The position numbers and the translations under genes are program-made. A stretch of DNA of 64,000 nucleotides. Source: Sutcliffiella horikoshii. Lineage in GTDB: Bacteria; Bacillota; Bacilli; Bacillales; Bacillaceae_I. Below the pieces are notes generated by a model, which worked only from the letters and a program-made list of their open reading frames with translations, was not told the origin of the DNA and searched no databases. The DNA is taken from NCBI RefSeq assembly GCF_019931755.1, contig NZ_CP082918.1, forward strand, positions 1,840,001 through 1,904,000. Direction: 5' to 3'. The stretch's first letter is position 1, and each line of letters opens with the position of its first letter. Positions 27,422-36,463 of the stretch are shown one piece after another.

Positions 27422-28768
27422 ATGGCATTTGAAGGTTTAGCCGACCGTTTGCAAAATACGATACAGAAGATCCGTGGAAAAGGAAAAGTAAGCGAACAAG
27501 ACGTTAAAGAAATGATGCGTGAAGTTCGACTGGCTCTACTGGAAGCGGATGTTAACTTCAAAGTAGTGAAAGACTTTGTAAAACGCGTGAATGAACGTGC
27601 AGTTGGACAAGAAGTCATGAAAAGTCTTACACCCGGTCAGCAAGTAATTAAAGTGGTAAAAGAAGAACTCACCGCACTTATGGGCGGAGAGCAAAGTAAA
27701 ATCGCTGTGAGCAGCCGACCGCCGACCGTCATCATGATGGTAGGGCTACAAGGTGCTGGTAAAACGACGACAACCGGAAAGCTTGCAAACCTATTGCGCA
27801 AAAAGCACAATAGAAAGCCGCTTCTAGTTGCAGCGGATATTTACCGACCGGCAGCTATTAAACAGCTTGAAACACTTGGAAAACAACTCAGCATGCCTGT
27901 TTTCTCATTAGGAGATCAGGTAAGTCCCGTTGAAATCGCAAAGCAGGCCATCCAAAAGGCGAAAGATGAGCACCATGATTATGTGCTGATCGATACCGCA
28001 GGACGTCTGCATGTGGATGAAACATTAATGGACGAATTAAAGCAGGTTAAAGAAATTTCCAATCCGGATGAGATCTTCCTTGTTGTGGATGCAATGACAG
28101 GACAAGACGCTGTAAATGTAGCGCAAAGCTTCAATGAACAGCTTGGCTTGACTGGCGTTGTCTTAACAAAACTTGATGGAGATACTCGAGGTGGAGCTGC
28201 ATTATCCGTAAAGGCGGTAACCAATACCCCGATCAAGTATATTGGTATGGGAGAAAAATTGGATGCCATCGAGCCTTTTCACCCTGAACGTATGGCCTCT
28301 CGTATTTTAGGTATGGGAGATGTGCTGACACTTATTGAGAAAGCACAGTCGAATGTGGACGAAGAGAAAGCCAAGGAGCTTGAACAGAAGCTGCGTACGA
28401 TGAACTTTACGTTTGATGATTTCCTGGAACAGCTTGGCCAAGTGAGAAACATGGGTCCTCTTGATGAAATCCTGGGAATGATACCTGGAGCCAACAAGAT
28501 GAAAGGCTTAAAAAATGTCCAGGTGGATGAAAAGCAGATTGGTCACGTTGAGGCAATCATTCAATCCATGACCAAAGCGGAGAAAGATAATCCAGATCTG
28601 ATCAATGCAAGCCGCAAAAAGCGGATAGCAAAAGGTAGCGGACGACCTATTCAGGAAGTAAACCGTCTACTTAAACAATTTGAAGAGATGAAGAAAATGA
28701 TGAAACAGATGACAAGCATGCAAAAAGGAAAAGGCAAAAAAGGCGGCTTCAAATTTCCTTTCATGTAA
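27422..28768 (+). CDS. ffh: Signal recognition particle GTPase Ffh
   Basis: Binds signal sequences on nascent membrane proteins together with the small SRP RNA. The NG domain (about 1-295) has the P-loop GLQGAGKTTT from Gly108, DTAGRLHVD and TKLDGDTRGG. The M domain (about 300-448) includes the RNA-binding KKRIAKGSGRPIQEVNRLLK and a methionine-rich end (MKKMMKQMTSMQ). It is 448 residues, full length. The GGGGG ribosome binding site lies right after the ylxM stop. Confidence 0.96.
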   Translation: MAFEGLADRLQNTIQKIRGKGKVSEQDVKEMMREVRLALLEADVNFKVVKDFVKRVNERAVGQEVMKSLTPGQQVIKVVKEELTALMGGEQSKIAVSSRPPTVIMMVGLQGAGKTTTTGKLANLLRKKHNRKPLLVAADIYRPAAIKQLETLGKQLSMPVFSLGDQVSPVEIAKQAIQKAKDEHHDYVLIDTAGRLHVDETLMDELKQVKEISNPDEIFLVVDAMTGQDAVNVAQSFNEQLGLTGVVLTKLDGDTRGGAALSVKAVTNTPIKYIGMGEKLDAIEPFHPERMASRILGMGDVLTLIEKAQSNVDEEKAKELEQKLRTMNFTFDDFLEQLGQVRNMGPLDEILGMIPGANKMKGLKNVQVDEKQIGHVEAIIQSMTKAEKDNPDLINASRKKRIAKGSGRPIQEVNRLLKQFEEMKKMMKQMTSMQKGKGKKGGFKFPFM

Positions 28769-28818
28769 GCATCCACAGCATTTTTTCTCTTAATAAATAA
28801 AGTGACAAGAAAAAACAC

Positions 28819-28847
28819 TTTACAAACAAGTAACTACTTGTTATCAT
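28819..28847 (+). promoter_or_regulatory. SigA promoter of rpsP-khpA
   Basis: TTTACA (28819-28824), a 17-base spacer and TATCAT (28842-28847), 40 bases before the rpsP start. Confidence 0.6.
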
Positions 28848-28886
28848 ACTATCTTGTGTGAAATATTTTCGGAGGTGCTATATTAA

Positions 28887-29159
<273 letters not shown>

Positions 29160-29167
29160 GAGGCAAA

Positions 29168-29398
29168 ATGACAAAACTAATCCAAACAATTGTGACGTCG
29201 TTGGTAGATCATCCAGAAAATGTAGTGGTTACGGAAAAAGAAACAGGTAATGTTCTTACGTATCAACTTACTGTACATCAAGATGATTTAGGGAAAGTGA
29301 TTGGCAAGCAGGGGAGAATTGCAAAAGCAATCCGAACAGTTTTGTTCGCTGCTGCTTCTCACGAGAATAAACGAGTGCAATTAGAGATTATGGAGTAG
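29168..29398 (+). CDS. khpA: KH-domain RNA-binding protein KhpA (YlqC)
   Basis: A single KH domain of 76 residues that pairs with KhpB (Jag) in Firmicutes to bind many RNAs and affect cell division and elongation. The RNA-contacting loop GKVIGKQGRIAKAIR is intact. It begins 8 bases after rpsP. A terminator follows immediately. In B. subtilis ylqD comes next; here it is absent and rimM has its own leader. Confidence 0.92.
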   Translation: MTKLIQTIVTSLVDHPENVVVTEKETGNVLTYQLTVHQDDLGKVIGKQGRIAKAIRTVLFAAASHENKRVQLEIME

Positions 29399-29425
29399 GG
29401 GGAGGCTTTAGGGCTTCCCCTTTTC
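29399..29425 (+). terminator. Terminator after khpA
   Basis: GGGGAGGC (29399-29406) pairs with GCTTCCCC (29413-29420), with one G-T pair, followed by TTTTC. It separates rpsP-khpA from rimM-trmD. Confidence 0.75.
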
Positions 29426-29470
29426 TTATGGTTGAAGAATGATAATAACAATTAACAAAAAGATTTAAGT

Positions 29471-29496
29471 GTTCCCTTTAAAGGGTACGCTATGAT
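29471..29496 (+). promoter_or_regulatory. Palindrome and -10 box upstream of rimM
   Basis: GTTCCCTTTAAAGGGTAC (29471-29488) is an 18-base palindrome with one mismatched pair. A TATGAT (29491-29496) follows after 2 bases. No good -35 is present at 17 bases. The palindrome overlaps the -35 to -10 spacer, where a repressor or activator could bind. Confidence 0.4.
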
Positions 29497-29535
29497 ACAT
29501 AAAACAGTTAAGTGCTGCGCGTGGAGGTGCATGAA

Positions 29536-30054
29536 ATGTCAAAATGGTTCAACGTAGGGAAACTTGTTAATACCCACGGGATAAAAGGTGAGGTGCGTGT
29601 TGTTTCCAGGACGGATTTTCCTGATGAGCGTTATAAAAAGGGAAATCTACTCTACTTATTCTTGCCAAACGAAAAGGAACCTGTAGAAGTTAAGGTAGCA
29701 TCCAGAAGGGTACATAAATCCTTCGACCTTCTCACATTTGAAGGGTTCCATAATGTAAACGAAGTGGAAAAGTTCAAAGGTGCGATTGTTAAGGTTCCTG
29801 AAGATCAACTAGGCGAACTGGAAGAAGGGGAATATTACTTCCACGAAATCGTTGGCTGCAAGGTCATCCTCCAGGAAACGATGGAGGAGATAGGTACGGT
29901 TAAGGAAGTACTGACACCGGGAGCAAACGATGTTTGGGTGATTAAGGCAAAGAAAGGGAAGGACATCTTAATCCCTTATATTGATCAAGTAGTAAAGAAA
30001 GTGGATGTGAAAGAGAAGACAATCATCATAGAGCCATTAGAAGGGCTGTTTTAA
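29536..30054 (+). CDS. rimM: Ribosome maturation factor RimM
   Basis: Assists assembly of the 30S head around S19. The N-terminal RimM domain starts [18 protein letters not shown], the family signature. The C-terminal PRC-barrel domain follows (about 95-172; [12 protein letters not shown] through [14 protein letters not shown]). It is 172 residues. I chose the ATG at 29536 with GTGGAGGTG upstream. trmD begins one base after the stop, so the two are tightly coupled. Confidence 0.94.
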   Translation: MSKWFNVGKLVNTHGIKGEVRVVSRTDFPDERYKKGNLLYLFLPNEKEPVEVKVASRRVHKSFDLLTFEGFHNVNEVEKFKGAIVKVPEDQLGELEEGEYYFHEIVGCKVILQETMEEIGTVKEVLTPGANDVWVIKAKKGKDILIPYIDQVVKKVDVKEKTIIIEPLEGLF

Positions 30055-30055
30055 T

Positions 30056-30805
30056 ATGAAGATTGACATTCTTTCCATTTTTCCTGAAATGTTTACAGGT
30101 GTCCTCGGAGCTTCCATACTGAACAAAGCTGCGGAGAAAGGTGCCGTTCAATACAGTGTGACCGATTTCAGAGAATTTGCGGACAACAAACATAAGACAG
30201 TCGATGACTATCCTTATGGAGGCGGAGCTGGAATGGTGCTCAAGGCCCAGCCGATCTTTGATGCCGTATCATCTCTTGCAGAGGCTAACCAAACTGTCAA
30301 AAAGCCGAGAGTTATTCTGATGTGTCCACAAGGAGAGCGGTACACGCAAAAAAAAGCAGAAGAACTGGCGCAAGAAGAGCACCTGATCTTCATTTGCGGT
30401 CATTATGAAGGTTATGACGAACGAATTAGAGAACATGTTGTTACAGATGAGATTTCCATTGGCGACTATGTTCTTACTGGCGGGGAACTTGCTTCAATGG
30501 TCATTGTAGACAGTGTGGTCCGGTTACTTCCGGATGTATTAGGAAAAGCTGCTTCCCATGAACAGGACAGTTTCAGTACCGGGATGCTTGAACACCCCCA
30601 TTATACAAGGCCGGCTGATTTCCGCGGTATGAAAGTGCCGGATGTACTTCTCTCAGGAAATCATGCACATATTGAAGAATGGCGGACAAAAGAGTCTATC
30701 AGAAGAACTTGGAACAGAAGACCTGACTTGTTTGATGACTATCCATTAACAGATCAGCAGCAAGTATGGCTTAATGAAATTAAAAAAGAGGATAAGGCGT
30801 ATTGA
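30056..30805 (+). CDS. trmD: tRNA (guanine-37-N1)-methyltransferase TrmD
   Basis: Methylates G37 of tRNAs reading codons starting with C, preventing frameshifts. It is a SPOUT enzyme with a trefoil knot that binds [15 protein letters not shown] and [12 protein letters not shown] are the knot motifs. The catalytic Asp/Arg region and the C-terminal helical domain are present. It is 249 residues. Its stop codon overlaps the -35 box of the rplS promoter. Confidence 0.96.
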   Translation: MKIDILSIFPEMFTGVLGASILNKAAEKGAVQYSVTDFREFADNKHKTVDDYPYGGGAGMVLKAQPIFDAVSSLAEANQTVKKPRVILMCPQGERYTQKKAEELAQEEHLIFICGHYEGYDERIREHVVTDEISIGDYVLTGGELASMVIVDSVVRLLPDVLGKAASHEQDSFSTGMLEHPHYTRPADFRGMKVPDVLLSGNHAHIEEWRTKESIRRTWNRRPDLFDDYPLTDQQQVWLNEIKKEDKAY

Positions 30806-30830
30806 TTTTATTTTTCTAATATGCTATTAT
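30802..30830 (+). promoter_or_regulatory. SigA promoter of rplS
   Basis: TTGATT (30802-30807), a 17-base spacer and TATTAT (30825-30830). The -35 overlaps the trmD stop. Confidence 0.6.
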
Positions 30831-30837
30831 ACTCTTT

Positions 30838-30920
30838 GTGACTTAGCTATCGCTATGTCTAAAAACGATGTTCCGCTGCATCAAATAAGTATGGTATGAG
30901 CATCTGTGGAAAAGGAGCAG
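30838..30920 (+). ncRNA. Possible ribosomal protein L19 leader
   Basis: About 85 bases of leader between the rplS promoter and ribosome binding site, with short hairpins such as GAC...GTC (30840-30859) and GATG...CATC (about 30867-30882). L19 leaders that regulate rplS are known in Bacillaceae, and position and size fit. The assignment rests mainly on position; I did not match a covariance model. Confidence 0.4.
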
Positions 30921-30926
30921 AAAACT

Positions 30927-31271
30927 ATGCAAAAATTAATCCAAGATATTACTCAAGAGCAGTTGAAAACTGATCTTCCTTCTTTCCGTCCTGGTGACAC
31001 TGTACGTGTTAACGTTAAGGTTGTAGAGGGAACGCGTGAGCGTATTCAGGTGTATGAAGGAGTAGTAATCAAACGTCGTGGCGGCGGAATCAGCGAAACT
31101 TTCACAGTTCGTAAGATCTCTTACGGTGTTGGAGTTGAGCGTGCATTCCCACTACACTCCCCTAAAATTGAGGGAATTGATGTAGTTCGTCGTGGTAAAG
31201 TACGTCGTGCGAAACTTTACTACCTACGTGCATTACGTGGTAAAAAAGCGCGTATCAAAGAGATTCGATAA
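30927..31271 (+). CDS. rplS: 50S ribosomal protein L19
   Basis: Sits at the 30S-50S interface. The signature [13 protein letters not shown] and the later [21 protein letters not shown] are intact. It is 114 residues from the ATG at 30927, which has AAGGAG upstream. An in-frame start seven codons earlier has no good site. It has its own promoter, leader and terminator, so it is a separate unit after trmD. Confidence 0.96.
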   Translation: MQKLIQDITQEQLKTDLPSFRPGDTVRVNVKVVEGTRERIQVYEGVVIKRRGGGISETFTVRKISYGVGVERAFPLHSPKIEGIDVVRRGKVRRAKLYYLRALRGKKARIKEIR

Positions 31272-31280
31272 TCAAAGGGG

Positions 31281-31307
31281 GAGCTTGGAGACAAGCTCTC
31301 TTTTTTT
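31281..31307 (+). terminator. Terminator after rplS
   Basis: A perfect 7-bp stem, GAGCTTG (31281-31287) and CAAGCTC (31292-31298), with a GAGA loop and a run of T. Confidence 0.85.
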
Positions 31308-31338
31308 ACTAAAAAAATGGCTGCGCAATATCTATAGT

Positions 31339-31367
31339 TTTGTATAAACAAAAACAAGGTATATAAT
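31339..31367 (+). promoter_or_regulatory. SigA promoter of the signal peptidase gene
   Basis: TTTGTA (31339-31344), a 17-base spacer and a perfect TATAAT (31362-31367). Confidence 0.55.
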
Positions 31368-31435
31368 TGAAGTAGAATTACATATAAATTCTCATTTATA
31401 TAAGAGAACATAATGAAAACGGCGGAGGAACAGAT

Positions 31436-31987
31436 ATGGCACGTTCTAAAAATGAGCTTTGGGAATGGGTAAAGGCCTTAGCTATCGCAGTAATTCTTGC
31501 AGCAGCAATACGTTATTTCTTTTTTGCACCGATTGTGGTAGATGGTGATTCCATGATGCCCACTCTGCATAATCAGGATAGGATGATTGTCAACAAGATT
31601 GGATATCAAATTGGGGAACCGGAACGATTTGACATCGTGGTGTTTCATGCAACAGAAGACAAGGACTATATCAAGCGTGTCATCGGCTTGCCTGGCGACG
31701 AAGTGGAATATCGGGATGATGTCCTGTATATCAACGGAGTAGCATATGAAGAGCCGTATTTGGACAGCTATAAGGCTCAGTATCCTGATGGACCATTAAC
31801 GGAAGATTTCACATTGGAAGAAAAGACAGGCCTTAAAAAAGTGCCAAAAGGTCATCTATTTGTAATGGGAGATAACCGCAGATTCAGTAAGGATGGCCGT
31901 CATATCGGAACAGTGCCGCAAGAAGAAGTATTAGGCAAAACCAATATCGTCTACTGGCCGCTATCAGACTTAAGGATGGTAAAATAA
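31436..31987 (+). CDS. lepB: Type I signal peptidase
   Basis: Membrane-bound serine protease that cleaves signal peptides of exported proteins. One N-terminal membrane helix (about residues 10-30). The catalytic pair is Ser39 in VDGDSMMPTL and Lys80 in DYIKRVIGLPGD. Box E reads GDNRRFSKDGRHIG, with Gly where Ser is usual in DSR. It is 183 residues, the prokaryotic Sip type. The gene lies between rplS and rbgA. It is a lepB/sip family member; which B. subtilis Sip paralogue it matches best is unclear. Confidence 0.93.
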   Translation: MARSKNELWEWVKALAIAVILAAAIRYFFFAPIVVDGDSMMPTLHNQDRMIVNKIGYQIGEPERFDIVVFHATEDKDYIKRVIGLPGDEVEYRDDVLYINGVAYEEPYLDSYKAQYPDGPLTEDFTLEEKTGLKKVPKGHLFVMGDNRRFSKDGRHIGTVPQEEVLGKTNIVYWPLSDLRMVK

Positions 31988-32023
31988 AATAGTTTTTTGC
32001 AAGGACTTCAGGAGGCAATTCTC

Positions 32024-32881
32024 ATGACAATACAGTGGTTTCCCGGGCATATGGCGAAAGCCCGCAGACAAGTAACAGAAAAACTTAAATTGATTGATAT
32101 CGTCTATGAATTGGTAGATGCGCGAATCCCCGTTTCATCACGAAACCCAATGATCGACGAAATCATTTCCAATAAGCCAAGAATCATCCTGCTTAACAAA
32201 GCAGATATGGCAGATGCCAAGATAACACGTGAATGGCTCGACTATTTCAATCTTCCAGGTTCATCGACAAAAGCCATTGCCATCGACTCTCAAACTGGCA
32301 AAGGAATTCAACAGATTGCAACATTATCAAAAGAGCTGTTAAAAGAGAAGTTTGATAAAATGCAATCCCGCGGAATCAGACCAAGAGCAATCAGAGCGTT
32401 GATTGTTGGTATTCCCAATGTTGGAAAATCAACGCTGATTAACAGGCTGGCGAAGAAGAATATCGCTCAAACAGGAGACAGGCCTGGTGTTACAAAGGCT
32501 CAGCAATGGGTAAAAGTCGGCAAAGAATTAGAACTGCTTGATACGCCTGGAATTCTCTGGCCGAAATTTGAGGATCAGGAGGTCGGCTACCGCTTAGCTA
32601 CCACTGGTGCTATTAAAGATACCATTATCAATCTGCAGGATATTGCAGTATTTGCTTTAAGATTTTTAACCGACGCTTACCCTGAAAGATTGAAGGAGCG
32701 TTACGGTCTTGAGGAAATACCAGAGGATATTGTCGAACTTTTTGATGCAATAGGCTCTAAACGCGGCTGTAAAATGAGCGGTGGACATATCGATTATGAT
32801 AAGACTGCGGAATTGGTTATTCGTGAAATACGATCAGAGAAGCTTGGGAAAATCAGTTTAGAAAGACCAGAAAAACTCTAG
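32024..32881 (+). CDS. rbgA: Ribosome biogenesis GTPase RbgA (YlqF)
   Basis: An essential GTPase in B. subtilis that completes 50S assembly. It begins [11 protein letters not shown], typical of the family. The circular permutation is visible: G4 NKADM precedes G1 [12 protein letters not shown] and G3 DTPGI. The C-terminal part is the RNA-binding ANTAR-like domain. It is 285 residues from the ATG at 32024, which has AGGAGG 8 bases upstream. A terminator follows. Confidence 0.95.
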   Translation: MTIQWFPGHMAKARRQVTEKLKLIDIVYELVDARIPVSSRNPMIDEIISNKPRIILLNKADMADAKITREWLDYFNLPGSSTKAIAIDSQTGKGIQQIATLSKELLKEKFDKMQSRGIRPRAIRALIVGIPNVGKSTLINRLAKKNIAQTGDRPGVTKAQQWVKVGKELELLDTPGILWPKFEDQEVGYRLATTGAIKDTIINLQDIAVFALRFLTDAYPERLKERYGLEEIPEDIVELFDAIGSKRGCKMSGGHIDYDKTAELVIREIRSEKLGKISLERPEKL

Positions 32882-32915
32882 AAAAAGGCTGTCATCCGTG
32901 CAGCCTTTTTCTTTT
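32882..32915 (+). terminator. Terminator after rbgA
   Basis: AAAAAGGCTG (32882-32891, preceded by G) pairs with CAGCCTTTTT (32901-32910), followed by CTTTT. rnhB starts about 20 bases on, so part of the transcripts must read through or start elsewhere. Confidence 0.7.
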
Positions 32916-32935
32916 GGAAAAATGGAGTGGAAAAT

Positions 32936-33706
32936 GTGGCAAAGTTGTCGATAAAAGAAATAGAACAAATATTAGCCGAAACAGAAAATGAGCAAGATCC
33001 TTTCCTCCTGTCTATAAAGAGTGATGAACGGAAAGGTGTACAGGTGCTTTTAAGTAGATGGGAAAAGCGGCAACAGGAGAAACAGAAGCTTATAGATCAG
33101 TTTATAGAAATGCAAAAATATGAACGTGCTCATTGGGAGAAGGGGTCCCGGTATATTGCCGGAATAGATGAAGTTGGTCGGGGTCCTTTGGCCGGACCGG
33201 TCGTTGCAGCTGCGGTGATTTTGCCCGAAGATTTTCAGTTGTACGGACTTACAGACTCAAAAAAACTCAGCCCGCAAAAACGTGAGCTCTTTTATGATTA
33301 TATAAAAAAGAATGCCCTTAGTTACGGAATAGGAATAGTCATGCCGAGCGATATAGATAAGGTAAATATATACGAAGCAACCAAGCTTGCCATGATGGAA
33401 GCTGTGAAAAACCTTTCCCTCACACCTGATCATCTCCTGATTGATGCGATGAAACTAGATGTAGATATAGCACAAACATCCATCATAAAGGGGGATGCCA
33501 CTAGTATTTCCATCGCAGCAGCATCCGTGTTGGCTAAAGAGACAAGGGATGCATATATGAAGAACCTTGCTGGTGAATTTCCACAGTACGGCTTTGACAA
33601 AAATATGGGATATGGAACCCGAGAGCATCTAATCGCTTTAGAAGAAGTAGGGGTGACCCGAGAACATCGTCGATCATTCTCACCAGTAAAGGAAATGGTT
33701 GACTAA
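32936..33706 (+). CDS. rnhB: Ribonuclease HII
   Basis: Cleaves RNA in RNA-DNA hybrids, including single ribonucleotides in DNA. After an N-terminal helical extension of about 70 residues, common in Bacillus RNase HII, comes IAGIDEVGRGPLAGPVVA with the catalytic Asp and Glu. The rest of the DEDD set lies in LTDSKKLS and LLIDAMKL. It is 256 residues from the GTG at 32936 after GGAGTGG. An in-frame GTG at 32927 cannot be excluded. Confidence 0.93.
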   Translation: MAKLSIKEIEQILAETENEQDPFLLSIKSDERKGVQVLLSRWEKRQQEKQKLIDQFIEMQKYERAHWEKGSRYIAGIDEVGRGPLAGPVVAAAVILPEDFQLYGLTDSKKLSPQKRELFYDYIKKNALSYGIGIVMPSDIDKVNIYEATKLAMMEAVKNLSLTPDHLLIDAMKLDVDIAQTSIIKGDATSISIAAASVLAKETRDAYMKNLAGEFPQYGFDKNMGYGTREHLIALEEVGVTREHRRSFSPVKEMVD

Positions 33707-33718
33707 AAGGAGTTAGCT

Positions 33719-34765
33719 ATGAACATTTCACAGTTAGGTGCTGGAATCGGAAAAGCCCAAAACCAAACGACACCTTTTCCTGCCGCTTCACAAACAGCGC
33801 AGGAAAGCACTCAGGCACTTGTAACCCAAATAGGGGGTAAGGTGCCTTCAACCTCTTTAAAAGAAGTAACAGAGGCAATAGACAGCCTTTCCCCATTACA
33901 AAAAGATAAAGCTATGGAACTGGTTAAAGTATTAGTGCAGCGAAATGGACTTTCTAACCTACCTGAGAAGCTTCAAATGATGGTCACCAGTTTTTCGGAT
34001 AAGGAAACGACTCTACAAAATCTTGCCAAAGTGGAAACTTATCTTGAGAAAGCAAATCTTCCAACACCAGTTCAGGAAAAACTCATAGATGTCATTCGAA
34101 ACATGCAACTTCCACAAACTCTTAACACCAAAACAGAGGCATTGCATTTTATTAAACAAATACTTCCCTTACTTGGATTGAATTTCGAACATGACCTAAG
34201 CAACTTTATTCGACAGGGCCAGCCTTTATCAGAGGCCAAGTTAGAACAGCTGAAGCCATTACTCTTGAATTATATGAACCAGGCAACAACTCCTGAAGAG
34301 AAAGCTTCCATCGGTCAGCTCATTTCCAAATTAACGAGTTTTCAACTATTAACAAGAGAAGAAGGCAACCTGCATCATGTTTTTTTACCGATTCCTGTTA
34401 ACATGGAGAATGAATCAAAAGAATGGTATGTGCATATAAGCTCCAAAAAAAAGAACGAGGAACTTGATCCCGAATATTGCCGTGTCGTTCTATTGCTAGA
34501 TCTACCTTTATTTTCTTCCGTAATGGTGGACGTACTCGTTCAAAAGAAAGTGATCAGCATTTCCTTCCAACATTCTTATCCTGCACTAGAATCACGGGTG
34601 CAAAAAAGCGCACTTCTTCTTAAGCGGAAGCTTGCTGATACAGGCTATACATTAAGCAATGTGAAAACAGAATGCAAGGAACTAAAAACAACTCCTGGGA
34701 TGCCTTTGGATTATCTAAAGGCCATATTGGCGCCGCCACAGGAAGGGGTGGACATCCGAATATGA
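33719..34765 (+). CDS. ylqG: FliK-like protein YlqG, function unknown
   Basis: A 348-residue, mostly helical protein with a Gln/Thr-rich start, without membrane segment or signal peptide. The last third (about 220-320) follows the pattern of the FliK C-terminal domain: hydrophobic strands (VVLLLDLPLFSSVMVDVLVQ), then a helix (LLLKRKLADTGYTL). In B. subtilis ylqG stands in the same place, between rnhB and ylqH. The ATG at 33719 follows AAAGGAG. ylqH starts inside its stop codon (ATGA overlap), so the two products are made together. Confidence 0.75.
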   Translation: MNISQLGAGIGKAQNQTTPFPAASQTAQESTQALVTQIGGKVPSTSLKEVTEAIDSLSPLQKDKAMELVKVLVQRNGLSNLPEKLQMMVTSFSDKETTLQNLAKVETYLEKANLPTPVQEKLIDVIRNMQLPQTLNTKTEALHFIKQILPLLGLNFEHDLSNFIRQGQPLSEAKLEQLKPLLLNYMNQATTPEEKASIGQLISKLTSFQLLTREEGNLHHVFLPIPVNMENESKEWYVHISSKKKNEELDPEYCRVVLLLDLPLFSSVMVDVLVQKKVISISFQHSYPALESRVQKSALLLKRKLADTGYTLSNVKTECKELKTTPGMPLDYLKAILAPPQEGVDIRI

Positions 34766-35058
34766 CTAAAGACATCATAAAAAGAAAAAAAGCAGTTGCC
34801 ATAAAGTATGAACAAAATAAAAGTGTTGCACCTGTTGTACAGGCAAAGGGTACTGGACTCATCGCTGAAAACATTCTTGAGGAAGCCAAAAAGCATAATA
34901 TCCCCATACAGGAGGATCAGGCATTATTGGAAATCCTGATGGAATTAGAATTAAATGAAACAATACCTGAAGAGTTATATGAAGTGGTAGCCGAAGTCTT
35001 GGCCTATGTGTACAACCTTCATAAAGAAGAGAAAAAGAATGTGAAAAACACCACGTGA
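34762..35058 (+). CDS. ylqH: FlhB C-terminal-domain-like protein YlqH
   Basis: A 98-residue protein that corresponds to the part of FlhB after its autocleavage site: AVAIKYEQNKSVAPVVQAKG, AENILEEAKKHNIPI and IPEELYEVVAEVLAYVYNL line up with the end of the flhB product in this window. It has no membrane segments and no NPTH motif. The ATG at 34762 overlaps the ylqG stop. Pairing a FliK-like and an FlhB-tail-like protein away from the flagellar operon suggests a joint role, which is not known to me. Confidence 0.85.
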   Translation: MTKDIIKRKKAVAIKYEQNKSVAPVVQAKGTGLIAENILEEAKKHNIPIQEDQALLEILMELELNETIPEELYEVVAEVLAYVYNLHKEEKKNVKNTT

Positions 35059-35176
35059 AGGTTTTTTAACATAATGAAAATAGATTGAATAATCTGTCAA
35101 ATTACACACCTTATTGCGAATTGGCTTCTTTTTATCGACAAAATAGGATGTCAATCTATTAATTTTTTGAAAATAG

Positions 35177-35239
35177 TATAATATTTTTGCAGAAAGGTAG
35201 ACATTTGATGGCGCATTTAATAAAATGAAAGCGCAGTCT
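35177..35239 (+). promoter_or_regulatory. sucC promoter region with cre site
   Basis: A perfect TATAAT at 35177-35182, without a clear -35. Further down, ATGAAAGCGCAGTCT (35225-35239) fits all positions of the cre consensus WTGNAANCGNWNNCW and lies within an inverted repeat with GCGCATTT (35211-35218). The cre is downstream of the presumed start, where CcpA would act as a road block. Confidence 0.6.
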
Positions 35240-35284
35240 ATTTTTAAATAATGTTCTGTTATACATAAGATTGGAGGATGGGAA

Positions 35285-36445
35285 ATGAATATCCATGAAT
35301 ATCAAGGAAAAGAGATCCTCAGAAAATACGGGGTGGCTGTTCCAAATGGCCGTGTAGCGTTCACTGTTGAAGAAGCAGTAGAAGCTGCAAAAGAACTGGG
35401 AACAGAAGTTTGTGTAGTGAAGGCGCAAATTCACGCTGGTGGCCGCGGTAAAGCGGGCGGAGTGAAAGTTGCCAAAAACTTGGATGAAGTTCGTGAATAT
35501 GCGGGTGAAATCCTAGGCAAAACGTTAATAACTCATCAAACAGGTCCAGAAGGTAAGGAAGTAAAACGCTTACTTATCGAAGAGGGATGCGACATCAAGA
35601 AAGAGTACTATATCGGACTTGTATTAGACCGTGCAACTTCCCGAGTTGTACTAATGGCATCTGAAGAAGGCGGAACAGAAATTGAAGAAGTGGCAGAGCA
35701 AACGCCAGAAAAAATCTTCAAAGAAGTGGTTGATCCTGTTGTAGGATTAACAGGTTTCCAAGCTCGTCGCATTGCATTCAACATCAACATTCCAAAAGAG
35801 TTGGTTGGACAAGCGGTTAAATTCATGATGAGCCTTTATACAGCTTTCGTGGAGAAAGACTGCTCCATCGCAGAAATCAATCCACTTGTGGTGACGGGTG
35901 ACGCGAAGGTTATGGCATTGGATGCAAAGCTTAACTTCGACTCCAATGCACTATACCGCCACAAGGACATTTTAGAATACCGTGATTTGGAAGAAGAAGA
36001 TGCAAAAGAAATCGAAGCTTCCAAATACGATCTAAGCTACATTTCACTTGATGGAAATATCGGATGTATGGTAAATGGTGCCGGCCTTGCTATGGCGACT
36101 ATGGATATTATCAAACATTATGGTGGAGACCCTGCTAACTTCCTGGACGTTGGGGGCGGAGCAACTGCTGAGAAAGTAACTGAAGCTTTCAAGATTATCC
36201 TTTCTGATGATAATGTAAAAGGAATTTTCGTTAACATTTTCGGTGGAATCATGAAGTGTGACATCATCGCTACAGGTGTTGTGGAAGCAGCGAAACAAGT
36301 AGGACTTGAAGTTCCTCTAGTAGTGCGTTTGGAAGGTACAAACGTAGACTTAGGTAAACAAATCTTACGTGAATCTGGCTTAAACATCGTAGCAGCAGAA
36401 TCCATGGCTGATGGTGCACAAAAAATCGTAGCGCAAGTAGGATAA
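35285..36445 (+). CDS. sucC: Succinyl-CoA synthetase (ADP-forming), beta subunit
   Basis: Forms succinate and ATP from succinyl-CoA in the citric acid cycle. The N-terminal ATP-grasp domain starts [17 protein letters not shown] and has [15 protein letters not shown]. The C-terminal CoA-ligase domain includes [11 protein letters not shown] and [10 protein letters not shown]. It is 386 residues. The ATG at 35285 has TTGGAGG upstream. A cre site precedes it, so glucose repression is likely. sucD follows after 18 bases. Confidence 0.96.
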   Translation: MNIHEYQGKEILRKYGVAVPNGRVAFTVEEAVEAAKELGTEVCVVKAQIHAGGRGKAGGVKVAKNLDEVREYAGEILGKTLITHQTGPEGKEVKRLLIEEGCDIKKEYYIGLVLDRATSRVVLMASEEGGTEIEEVAEQTPEKIFKEVVDPVVGLTGFQARRIAFNINIPKELVGQAVKFMMSLYTAFVEKDCSIAEINPLVVTGDAKVMALDAKLNFDSNALYRHKDILEYRDLEEEDAKEIEASKYDLSYISLDGNIGCMVNGAGLAMATMDIIKHYGGDPANFLDVGGGATAEKVTEAFKIILSDDNVKGIFVNIFGGIMKCDIIATGVVEAAKQVGLEVPLVVRLEGTNVDLGKQILRESGLNIVAAESMADGAQKIVAQVG

Positions 36446-36463
36446 GAAAGGCAGGGGACATTC

